Positions 8,161-14,132 of a stretch of DNA of 16,266 nucleotides are shown one piece after another (the stretch's first letter is position 1; each line of letters begins with the position of its first letter). This DNA comes from Hydrogenophaga sp. (GTDB taxonomy: Bacteria; Pseudomonadota; Gammaproteobacteria; Burkholderiales; Burkholderiaceae_C), in contig JAJNQE010000018.1 in the NCBI GenBank assembly GCA_021154985.1, positions 1 to 16,266 of the forward strand. The letters are read 5' to 3'. Position numbers and translations under genes: made by a program. The notes under the pieces are model-generated. The model did not search any database, was not told the origin of the DNA, and saw only the letters and a program-made list of their open reading frames with translations.

Positions 8161-9090
8161 ATGGGGATCAGCCACTACATCAAGGAAATCGGTCGCGGCA
8201 AGGACGGCGCACGCGCGCTCACGCGCGAGCAATCCGCCGACCTGCTGGGCCAGGTGCTCGACGGCACCGTGACCGATCTGGAGGTGGGTGGCTTTTGTCT
8301 CGCCATGCGCATCAAGGGTGAAACGCCCGACGAGATGGCGGGCTTCCTCGACGCCGCCCACGCCCGCCTGCACAAGCTGCCCGACAACGGCCTCACCACG
8401 GTGGTCTTGCCCAGCTACAACGGTGCCCGCAAGCTGCCGGTGCTCACGCCCCTGCTCGCGCTGCTGCTGGCGCGCCAGGGTGTGCCAGTGCTGGTGCACG
8501 GCACGGCCACCGAAGACAAGCGCGTGTTCGCGTCGGCCGTGTTTGCCGAACTGGGCGTGTTGCCCGCCACCGGCGTGCAACCATTGCCCGCAGGCCAGGT
8601 GGCCTTCGTGCCCACCGAGGTGCTGTGCGCTGGTCTCAAGCGCCTGCTCGACGTGCGCCGCGTGGTCGGCCTGCGCAACCCGGCGCACAGCCTGGTCAAA
8701 CTCATGAACCCGTGTGCGGGCCAGGCCTTCATCGTGGGCAGCTACACCCACCCCGAATACGCCACGTCGATGGCCGCGACCTGGGCGCTCACGGGTGCAC
8801 ACGCCCTGCTGCTGCGCGGCACCGAAGGCGAACCGGTGGCCGATGCGCGCCGCACGCCGCGCATGGAAATCTTTCAAGCCGGCCAACGCACCGAGGTGCA
8901 ACCGCAGCAAGACGGCCCACTCGCACAACTGCCTTCGTTGCCAGCCGTGGACGCTGCCAGCACCGCGGCCTACATCCGCGCCGTGCTCAACGATTCGTTA
9001 CCCATTCCCACGCCGATCGCCCTGCAGGTGGAACACATCTTGCGAGCGCTTGAGCACCATGATTCCCCAGCCCATGCACACGCCCTCTGA
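8161..9090 (+). CDS. ybiB: YbiB/TrpD2-family DNA-binding protein (anthranilate phosphoribosyltransferase fold)
   Basis: A 309-residue homologue of E. coli YbiB. The N-terminus (YIKEIGRGKDGARALTREQ at 6-24) and the following DLEVGGFCLAMRIKGE closely resemble what I remember of YbiB, as do SYNGARK at 85-91, VHGTATED and the SYTHPEY region. YbiB has the fold of TrpD but lacks its activity: the usual glycine-rich PRPP loop is replaced here by SYNGARK. E. coli YbiB is known as a dimeric nucleic-acid-binding protein under LexA control. No Shine-Dalgarno is visible before ATG 8161. The gene lies between nasA and cobA and its end overlaps cobA. This suggests co-expression with nitrate assimilation, but its role there is unknown. 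Automatic annotation may label it glycosyl transferase family 3. Confidence 0.9.
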   Translation: MGISHYIKEIGRGKDGARALTREQSADLLGQVLDGTVTDLEVGGFCLAMRIKGETPDEMAGFLDAAHARLHKLPDNGLTTVVLPSYNGARKLPVLTPLLALLLARQGVPVLVHGTATEDKRVFASAVFAELGVLPATGVQPLPAGQVAFVPTEVLCAGLKRLLDVRRVVGLRNPAHSLVKLMNPCAGQAFIVGSYTHPEYATSMAATWALTGAHALLLRGTEGEPVADARRTPRMEIFQAGQRTEVQPQQDGPLAQLPSLPAVDAASTAAYIRAVLNDSLPIPTPIALQVEHILRALEHHDSPAHAHAL

Positions 9091-9859
9091 GTTCTTGCCC
9101 GGTACGGTTTCGCTCGTGGGCGCCGGCCCGGGCGACCCGGAGTTGCTCACGCTCAAAGCCGTCAAGGCCATCAGCGCGGCCACGGGGTTGCTGGTCGACG
9201 ACCTGGTGAGCGACGCGGTGCTGGCCCACGCCCGGCCCAGCGCGCGCATCGTGCATGTGGGCAAACGCGGCGGCTGCAAGAGCACACCGCAGGCCTTCAT
9301 TGAAAAGCTCATGGTCATGGCCGCGAGCGAAGGCGAGGTGGTGGTGCGCCTCAAGGGCGGCGACCCCTTCATCTTCGGGCGCGGCGGCGAAGAGGTGGAA
9401 GCGCTGCGCGCCGCCGGCATCGAGGTGCAGGTGGTCAACGGCATCACCGCGGGCCTGGCCGGCCTCACCTCGCTGGGTGTGCCGCTCACGCACCGCGAAC
9501 ACGCGCACGGCGTGGTGTTCGTCACCGGCCACGCCAAGCCCGGCGACAGCGGCACCGACTGGCCCGCCCTGGCCGCCACCGCGCGCGACGCCAAGCTCAC
9601 GCTGGTGATCTACATGGGCGTGAGCGGCTCGCAGCAGATCCAGACCGAGCTGCTCACCGGCCTGCCGGCCCACACGCCAGTGGCTGTGATCCAGCACGCC
9701 ACGCTGCCCCAACAACGCCACGCCGTCACCACGCTGGCGCAGTTGCGCGCCACCATCGAGCGCGAAGGCCTGGGCAGCCCGGCCGTGATTGTGGTGGGCG
9801 ATGTGGTCAGCGGCATGGCCGCTCTTCAGACGCCGCTGCCGCTCGCCCGCACCGCCTGA
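9059..9859 (+). CDS. cobA: Uroporphyrinogen-III C-methyltransferase (SUMT)
   Basis: A 266-residue SAM-dependent methyltransferase converting uroporphyrinogen III to precorrin-2, the branch point to siroheme. Diagnostic motifs are GAGPGDPELLT at 21-31, RLKGGDPFIFGRGGEE at 97-112, VVNGITAGLAGLTSLG at 126-140 and VTGHAKPG near 155. It is a stand-alone SUMT: the precorrin-2 dehydrogenase/ferrochelatase part of CysG is missing, so siroheme must be completed by another protein outside the window. Placement in this operon fits supply of siroheme to NirB. Two starts are possible: ATG 9059 (overlapping ybiB by 32 nt) or ATG 9074 (17 nt overlap, MHTPSEF). Neither has a good Shine-Dalgarno, so the true N-terminus may be 5 residues shorter. 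The rest of the family match begins after both. Confidence 0.94.
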   Translation: MIPQPMHTPSEFLPGTVSLVGAGPGDPELLTLKAVKAISAATGLLVDDLVSDAVLAHARPSARIVHVGKRGGCKSTPQAFIEKLMVMAASEGEVVVRLKGGDPFIFGRGGEEVEALRAAGIEVQVVNGITAGLAGLTSLGVPLTHREHAHGVVFVTGHAKPGDSGTDWPALAATARDAKLTLVIYMGVSGSQQIQTELLTGLPAHTPVAVIQHATLPQQRHAVTTLAQLRATIEREGLGSPAVIVVGDVVSGMAALQTPLPLARTA

Positions 9860-9879
9860 GCCGGCGCGCAGGCGCCCCG

Positions 9880-9890
9880 CTACACTGCGC
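9880..9890 (+). promoter_or_regulatory. Putative -10 region of the 9929 gene (CTACACTGCGC)
   Basis: TACACT at 9881-9886 resembles a -10 box. The surrounding 11-mer CTACACTGCGC occurs again at 11066-11076 in front of the next gene, which supports a promoter reading. TGAGCC about 18 nt upstream is a poor -35. The transcript would start near 9893 and carry a short leader with the hairpin at 9896-9913. Confidence 0.45.
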
Positions 9891-9895
9891 CAGCC

Positions 9896-9913
9896 GCGCC
9901 CCCGTCGGGGCGC
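9896..9913 (+). other. Hairpin in the leader of the 9929 gene
   Basis: GCGCCCC and GGGGCGC form a perfect 7-bp stem around the 4-nt loop CGTC. There is no T tract after it, and it ends 2 nt before the AGAGG ribosome binding site (9916-9920). It is better seen as a leader structure than as an intrinsic terminator of the nitrate operon, though it could slow read-through from cobA. Confidence 0.5.
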
Positions 9914-9928
9914 ACAGAGGCTCGCCGC

Positions 9929-11056
9929 ATGCTCAAAAAACTCAACCAATTCACCGAAGGCCACGGCGCTTTGCGCCCGGGTCGCGGCCTCGTCACCGGG
10001 GCCATCGCGCTGTCGCTGGCCATCCTGTGTTTCCTGGGTGTGATGGCCTTTCATTTCCCGCAGTACCTCACCACGCCGCAGCTGCGCCAGCAGTACGACG
10101 TGGGCCTCATGCGGCAGTTGCTCTTCGGGGGCATGGTGATCGCCGGCGGCCTGAGCCTGGTCAACGTGTTGTTCAACCGCGCGCGCTGGCTCTCGGCCTT
10201 TGCGTTTGCGTTGGTCACGCTCAGCGCGCTGCTGGGCGGGCACCAGGTGGAGGTGGACCCGAACTTCCCCGACAACACGCCCTACATCGGCATGGACTGG
10301 TTCATCCTCGACCTGCTCGGCTCGGCGCTGATCTTCATCTTCATTGAAAAGCTGTTTGCCCTGCGCAAAGAGCAGCCGGTGTTCCGCCCCGAGTGGCAGA
10401 CCGACTTCCACCACTTCATCGTCAACCACATGGTCATCGGCTTCATGCTGCTGGCGACCAACCTGCTGGTGCACAACATCTTCGGCTGGGTGCCGGTGGA
10501 CGGCGTGCGCGGCTGGATCGCAGCCCTCCCCTTCTGGGCCGCGCTGCCGCTGATCATTCTGGTGGCCGACCTGGCCCAGTACTGGACGCACCGCGCCTAC
10601 CACGAGGTGCCCCTGCTCTGGCGCCTGCACGCGGTGCACCACAGCACCAAACACATGGACTGGATGGCCGGTTCGCGCCAACACATCCTGGAGACCATCA
10701 TCACGCGCACCCTGGTGCTCGGGCCCATCTACCTGCTGGGATTTTCCAAGGAGGTGATCGACGCTTACATCATCGTGGTGGGCTTCCAGGCGGTGTTCAA
10801 CCACGCCAACGTGAGCGTGCGACTGGGCCCGCTGCGCTACCTCATCGTCACGCCCAACTTCCACCACTGGCACCACAGCCAGGACGCCGACGCACTGGAC
10901 AAGAACTACGCCGCGCACTACGCCTTTCTGGACCACCTGTTTGGCACGGCGGTGAACAGCAACAAGGTCTGGCCCGAACGCTACGGCGTGCTGGGCGACT
11001 ACGTGCCCAAGGGCTTTCTGAAGCAGCTCGCGTTCCCCTTCATCTGGAAAGGCTGA
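9929..11056 (+). CDS. Sterol desaturase / fatty acid hydroxylase superfamily membrane protein
   Basis: A 375-residue integral membrane protein of the di-iron FA_hydroxylase superfamily. The histidine clusters expected to hold the metals are present: H221-RAY-H225, H234-AV-H237-H238 and H312-HW-H315-H316, with H292 (NHANV) between them. Hydrophobic segments are seen near residues 21-41, 61-82, 87-103, 125-140, 167-186, 198-215 and 255-271. Members hydroxylate or desaturate lipids, sterols, carotenoids or alkylglycerols; the substrate here cannot be told, and bacteria of this group do not make sterols. AGAGG at 9916-9920 lies 8 nt before ATG 9929. The gene has its own promoter-like string and no obvious link to the nitrate genes before it. 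Confidence 0.88.
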   Translation: MLKKLNQFTEGHGALRPGRGLVTGAIALSLAILCFLGVMAFHFPQYLTTPQLRQQYDVGLMRQLLFGGMVIAGGLSLVNVLFNRARWLSAFAFALVTLSALLGGHQVEVDPNFPDNTPYIGMDWFILDLLGSALIFIFIEKLFALRKEQPVFRPEWQTDFHHFIVNHMVIGFMLLATNLLVHNIFGWVPVDGVRGWIAALPFWAALPLIILVADLAQYWTHRAYHEVPLLWRLHAVHHSTKHMDWMAGSRQHILETIITRTLVLGPIYLLGFSKEVIDAYIIVVGFQAVFNHANVSVRLGPLRYLIVTPNFHHWHHSQDADALDKNYAAHYAFLDHLFGTAVNSNKVWPERYGVLGDYVPKGFLKQLAFPFIWKG

Positions 11057-11065
11057 GCGGGCACC

Positions 11066-11079
11066 CTACACTGCGCGCC
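11066..11079 (+). promoter_or_regulatory. Putative -10 box giving a leaderless mRNA for the 11080 gene
   Basis: TACACT at 11067-11072 ends 7 nt before ATG 11080, and TGGAAA at 11045-11050 lies 16 nt further up as a possible -35. No Shine-Dalgarno fits in between. Initiation of transcription would fall on or next to the start codon. Confidence 0.45.
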
Positions 11080-12297
11080 ATGCAAAACTTCGACGCCATC
11101 GTCATCGGCGCTGGCGCCGCCGGCCTCTTCTGTGCCGGCACCGCCGGTCAACGCGGTCTGCGTGTGCTCGTGCTCGACCACAGCGAGAAGGTGGCCGAAA
11201 AGATCCGCATCTCGGGCGGCGGCCGCGCCAACTTCACCAACCGCGACCTCGACCCGCACGCGCCGCACAAACACTTCATCAGCGCCAACCCCAACTTCTG
11301 CCGCTCGGCGCTTTCGCGCTACACGCCGGCCGATTTCATCGGGCTGCTGCAGCGCCACGGCATTGCCTTTCATGAAAAACACAAGGGCCAACTGTTTTGC
11401 GACCGCTCGGCCGAAGACCTGATCCAGATGCTGCTGCGCGAGTGCGATGCGGGCGGCGTGCAGCGCTGGCAGCCGTGTGGCGTGAAGGCCGTTCGGGTGG
11501 ACGGCGACGGCGTGTACGAGCTCGACACCGACCGAGGCCTGGTGCGCAGCCGTTCGGTGGTGGTCGCCACGGGCGGGCTGTCCATCCCCAAGATTGGTGC
11601 CACCGATTTCGGCTATCGCATCGCAAAACAGTTCGGCCTGCGCATGGTCGAGCCACGCCCGGGTCTGGTGCCCATGACCTTCGACGGCGACCATTGGTCG
11701 CCCTACGCCGAGCTGTCCGGTCTGGCGCTGCCTGTGCGCATCGAGACCGGTCAGAAAAAAACGCAGATGGCATTTCTGGAAGACCTGCTCTTCACCCACC
11801 GTGGCCTCTCCGGCCCGGCCGTGCTGCAGATCTCCAGCTACTGGTCTGAGGGCACACCGATCCGCCTCAATCTGGCGCCTGAAGTCGACCTGCCCGCTGC
11901 CCTGGCCCGCGCCAAGTCCACCTCCCGCAAACTGCTGGCCAACGAACTCGCCGCTCTCGTGCCCAGCCGCCTGGCCGACGCCTGGGTCCAGCAGGACGCC
12001 GACTGGCAGCGCCCGGTGGCCGAGGCATCCGACAAGGCCCTGGCCCGGCTCGCCGAGCGCCTGTCCCGCTGGGAAATCACCCCGACCGGTACCGAGGGCT
12101 ACAAAAAAGCCGAAGTGACGCTGGGCGGGGTGGATACGCGCGACCTGTCGTCGCAAACCCTGGAATCGAAGCAGCCGGGCCTGTATTTCATTGGCGAAGT
12201 GGTGGATGTGACCGGCTGGCTGGGCGGCTACAACTTCCAGTGGGCCTGGGCGAGTGCGCACGCATGCGCGCTGGCTCTGGGTAGCCAATCGGATTGA
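11080..12297 (+). CDS. HI0933/YhiN-family FAD-dependent flavoprotein (NAD(P)/FAD-dependent oxidoreductase)
   Basis: A 405-residue soluble flavoprotein. It has an N-terminal dinucleotide-binding VIGAGAAG (G10-X-G12-X2-G15) and the family-specific SGGGRANFTN at 45-54. An internal VATGGLSIPKIGATDFGY and the C-terminal GEVVDVTGWLGGYNFQWAWASA (from residue 372) complete the match. These place it in the HI0933-like (TIGR00275) family, near 400 residues, to which YhiN and the bile-acid reductase BaiN belong. The physiological reaction of the proteobacterial members is not established, so no specific gene name is given. It starts 23 nt after the previous gene but has its own promoter-like element and no ribosome binding site. 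Its stop codon lies only 6 nt from the rpsU -10 box. Confidence 0.9.
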   Translation: MQNFDAIVIGAGAAGLFCAGTAGQRGLRVLVLDHSEKVAEKIRISGGGRANFTNRDLDPHAPHKHFISANPNFCRSALSRYTPADFIGLLQRHGIAFHEKHKGQLFCDRSAEDLIQMLLRECDAGGVQRWQPCGVKAVRVDGDGVYELDTDRGLVRSRSVVVATGGLSIPKIGATDFGYRIAKQFGLRMVEPRPGLVPMTFDGDHWSPYAELSGLALPVRIETGQKKTQMAFLEDLLFTHRGLSGPAVLQISSYWSEGTPIRLNLAPEVDLPAALARAKSTSRKLLANELAALVPSRLADAWVQQDADWQRPVAEASDKALARLAERLSRWEITPTGTEGYKKAEVTLGGVDTRDLSSQTLESKQPGLYFIGEVVDVTGWLGGYNFQWAWASAHACALALGSQSD

Positions 12298-12303
12298 AAT
12301 GGC

Positions 12304-12309
12304 TATAAT
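12304..12309 (+). promoter_or_regulatory. rpsU promoter, -10 box TATAAT
   Basis: A perfect TATAAT lies just after the stop of the flavoprotein gene. TAGCCA at 12282-12287 is a weak -35 at a 16-nt spacing, inside the end of that gene. Such a consensus -10 fits a strongly expressed ribosomal protein gene. Confidence 0.7.
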
Positions 12310-12315
12310 CCGAGG

Positions 12316-12435
12316 CTTTGCTGGCAAATCCCCGTCTGCCAATACTAGTTAACGACGGGACATTTTGCGGATACGACGCTTGGGCCCGATCTTCCCGAAC
12401 ATCCTCTTTCCGCGCATTCTGGACATTCCTCGCCC
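12316..12435 (+). promoter_or_regulatory. rpsU 5' leader with inverted repeat
   Basis: About 120 nt separate the predicted transcription start from ATG 12436, long for this compact region. CCCGTC (12331-12336) pairs with GACGGG (12354-12359) around a 17-nt loop that contains TACTAGTTAAC, unusually AT-rich with a rare CTAG. GGCA (12323-12326) could alternatively pair with TGCC (12337-12340), so two folds compete. No Shine-Dalgarno is visible before rpsU. The leader may serve autoregulation by S21, but this is inferred only from its size and pairing potential. Confidence 0.4.
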
Positions 12436-12648
12436 ATGACGACCATCCGTGTAAAAGACAACGAACCCTTCGACGTCGCCCTGCGCCGTTTCAAGCGCAC
12501 CATCGAAAAACTCGGTTTGCTGACCGATCTGCGCGCCCGTGAGTTTTACGAAAAGCCCACCGCCGAGCGCAAGCGCAAGAAGGCCGCCGCCGTCAAACGC
12601 CATTACAAGCGTGTGCGTTCGATGCAGCTGCCCAAGAAGCTGTACTGA
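12436..12648 (+). CDS. rpsU: 30S ribosomal protein bS21
   Basis: A 70-residue, very basic protein with the full S21 pattern: TTIRVKDNEPFDVALRRFKR at the N-terminus, EFYEKPTAERKRKKAAAVKR in the middle and a basic VRSMQLPKKLY tail. S21 binds the small subunit near the anti-Shine-Dalgarno end of 16S rRNA and helps initiation. Length equals the usual betaproteobacterial form. It has its own TATAAT promoter, a long leader and a strong terminator behind it, so it is mostly transcribed alone. No Shine-Dalgarno precedes ATG 12436 (only CCTCGCCC), which is notable for a highly expressed gene. Some Burkholderiales carry more than one rpsU; this window shows one. Confidence 0.97.
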   Translation: MTTIRVKDNEPFDVALRRFKRTIEKLGLLTDLRAREFYEKPTAERKRKKAAAVKRHYKRVRSMQLPKKLY

Positions 12649-12679
12649 TCCCTGCCGCCGGGCGCGCCCGGTTGCAAAG

Positions 12680-12713
12680 AAGCCCGCTGGAAGACGTTCA
12701 AGCGGGCTTTTTT
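12680..12713 (+). terminator. Intrinsic terminator after rpsU
   Basis: AAGCCCGCT (12680-12688) pairs perfectly with AGCGGGCTT (12701-12709). An inner GAA/TTC extends the helix to a GACG loop, and a run of six T (12708-12713) follows. It lies between rpsU and yqeY and should make rpsU largely monocistronic. A 14-bp palindrome CCGGGCGCGCCCGG at 12658-12671 just before it may add structure. Confidence 0.92.
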
Positions 12714-12753
12714 ATTGCCCCATGCCGTTTGAACACCCCATTTCACCGCCCCC

Positions 12754-12758
12754 AGGAG
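12754..12758 (+). promoter_or_regulatory. Shine-Dalgarno site of yqeY
   Basis: AGGAG lies 7 nt before ATG 12766 and confirms that start. Confidence 0.75.
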
Positions 12759-12765
12759 CCCCGCC

Positions 12766-13227
12766 ATGAGCCTCAAAGCACAGATCACCGAAGACATGAA
12801 AAACGCCATGCGCGCCAAGGACAGCGAGCGCCTGGGCACCATCCGCCTGCTGACGGCGGCCATGAAGCAGAAAGAGGTGGATGACCGCGTGGAGCTCGAC
12901 GACGCCATGGTGGTGGCCATCGTCGACAAGCTCATCAAGCAGCGCAAGGACAGCATCGAGGCTTTCACCAAGGCCGAGCGCATGGACCTGGCCGACAAGG
13001 AAAGCGCCGAGCTGAAGGTGTTGCAGACCTACCTGCCCGCGCGCTTGTCCGCCGACGAGGTGAGCGCGGAAGTGAAAGCCATCGTGGCCGAACTCGGCGA
13101 TGAACTGGGTCGTGCAGTGGGCCCTGGCGACATGGGCAAGGTCATGGGCGCGGTGAAAACCCGCCTGGCCGGCAAGGCCGACATGGGCATGGTCTCGGCA
13201 GCGGTGAAAGCGGCGCTGGCGGGCTGA
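12766..13227 (+). CDS. yqeY: YqeY/GatB-like domain protein
   Basis: A 153-residue soluble protein of the YqeY family. Family features are MSLKAQITEDMKNAMRAKD at the N-terminus, RLGTIRLLTAAMKQKEVD, LIKQRKDSIEAF, LQTYLPARLSADE and the C-terminal DMGKVMGAVKTRLAGKADM. The C-terminal part resembles the tail domain of GatB (amidotransferase subunit that binds tRNA), so a link to tRNA or translation is plausible, but the stand-alone protein has no firmly assigned function that I know of. It is placed directly after rpsU, a common arrangement in this group. The terminator between them suggests it is transcribed by partial read-through or from an unseen promoter in 12714-12752. It ends 12 nt from the convergent transporter gene. 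Confidence 0.93.
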   Translation: MSLKAQITEDMKNAMRAKDSERLGTIRLLTAAMKQKEVDDRVELDDAMVVAIVDKLIKQRKDSIEAFTKAERMDLADKESAELKVLQTYLPARLSADEVSAEVKAIVAELGDELGRAVGPGDMGKVMGAVKTRLAGKADMGMVSAAVKAALAG

Positions 13228-13239
13228 TTCAGCACAGGT

Positions 13240-14127
13240 TCAGCGCAAGATGAGCGCGGTGCCCGCGACCGCCAGCACAGCCCCCAGCCACGCGCCCGCC
13301 GCTGGCCGGCGGCGGTAGACCAGCCACAAGAGCGGCAAGATCAGGATCGGCGAGACCGAGGACAACACCGCCACCAGGCCAGCCTGACCGAGCCGCATGG
13401 CCGCCAGAATCAGCGTCATGCCCAGGGCCATGGCCACGGCGGCGCTCAGAAACGTGAGGCCGGCGTCTTTCCAGCTCATGCGCGTCTTCGCCCGAGCGCC
13501 CTGCCATCCGCTGGCGAACAGCAGGCCGTGCGCCAGCAGTGCGATGCTCATGCGCGTCGCGCTGGCCGCCACCGCGTCCACGCCGGTCGTCATGAGCGGC
13601 TTGAGCATGAGCGTGGCCACCGACTGGCACAACGCGGCCGCCAGCCCCAGACCCACACCGACCAGCAGCGGCCCACGCGTCTGCTCCCAGCCGTGTTGCT
13701 CGTCGCTGCGTCGTCCCCACACGATGGCCAGCATCACGCCACCCACCAACAAGGCGCTGCCGATCAAGGCCCGGCCCCAGATCACTTCACCCAGGAAGAA
13801 CCAGGCGATCACCGCCGAGAACAAGGCATGGGTGGCGAACAGCACGCCGGATCGGCGCGGGCCCAAGCGGTTCATGCAGGCGAACAGCACGGTGTCGCCA
13901 ATGAAGATGCCGATCACACCTGAGAGGGCCAGCAGGCCGAGGGCGGACGCGTCCAAGCTGCGCCAGCCGCCACCCATGAGGGCCAGCATCCATAAAATCA
14001 GGCTGGCAAACAGCATGCGCCAGCGGCTGAAGGCGAACGCGCCCAGACGCTGTGCCGGGCCGGCAGAGAACAGGCTGGAGACCGCCCAACAGGCTGCCGC
14101 GAGCAGCGCCAGCGCTTCCGGGCGCAT
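13240..14127 (-). CDS. DMT-family (EamA) transporter
   Basis: A 295-residue inner-membrane protein with ten hydrophobic segments arranged as two EamA repeats (about residues 1-137 and 150-292), each of five helices. Family traits are the ALLAAACWAVSSLFS start, SGVIGIFIGDTVLFACMNRLGPRRSGVL in repeat 1, and MRLGQAGLVAVLSSVSPILILPL in repeat 2. EamA proteins export amino acids, other metabolites or drugs; the substrate cannot be inferred. The start at 14127 has no clear ribosome binding site, but lies only 5 nt after the pmbA stop, so translation is probably coupled and the two genes form a minus-strand operon. No terminator is seen in the 12 nt between its stop and that of convergent yqeY. Confidence 0.9.
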   Translation of the reverse strand: MRPEALALLAAACWAVSSLFSAGPAQRLGAFAFSRWRMLFASLILWMLALMGGGWRSLDASALGLLALSGVIGIFIGDTVLFACMNRLGPRRSGVLFATHALFSAVIAWFFLGEVIWGRALIGSALLVGGVMLAIVWGRRSDEQHGWEQTRGPLLVGVGLGLAAALCQSVATLMLKPLMTTGVDAVAASATRMSIALLAHGLLFASGWQGARAKTRMSWKDAGLTFLSAAVAMALGMTLILAAMRLGQAGLVAVLSSVSPILILPLLWLVYRRRPAAGAWLGAVLAVAGTALILR

Positions 14128-14132
14128 GGGGA

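Noticed and set aside
9863..9876. GGCGC/GCGCC inverted repeat just after cobA, considered as operon terminator
   Set aside because: The stem is only 5 bp and no T tract follows, so it does not meet the pattern of an intrinsic terminator.
8987..10936. A 649-codon minus-strand open frame across cobA and the hydroxylase gene
   Set aside because: It spans two unrelated, well-identified plus-strand genes and their intergenic promoter region, and has a low-complexity His/Val/Gln-rich composition typical of an antisense shadow.
10393..11079. Upstream in-frame extension of the flavoprotein gene into the hydroxylase gene
   Set aside because: The extra residues are an out-of-frame reading of the hydroxylase gene; the family N-terminus MQNFDAIVIGAGAAG starts exactly at 11080.
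12658..12671. Perfect 14-bp palindrome CCGGGCGCGCCCGG after rpsU, considered as a second terminator or protein-binding site
   Set aside because: It has no loop and no T tract, and such GC palindromes arise readily in this base composition; the true terminator follows at 12680-12713.
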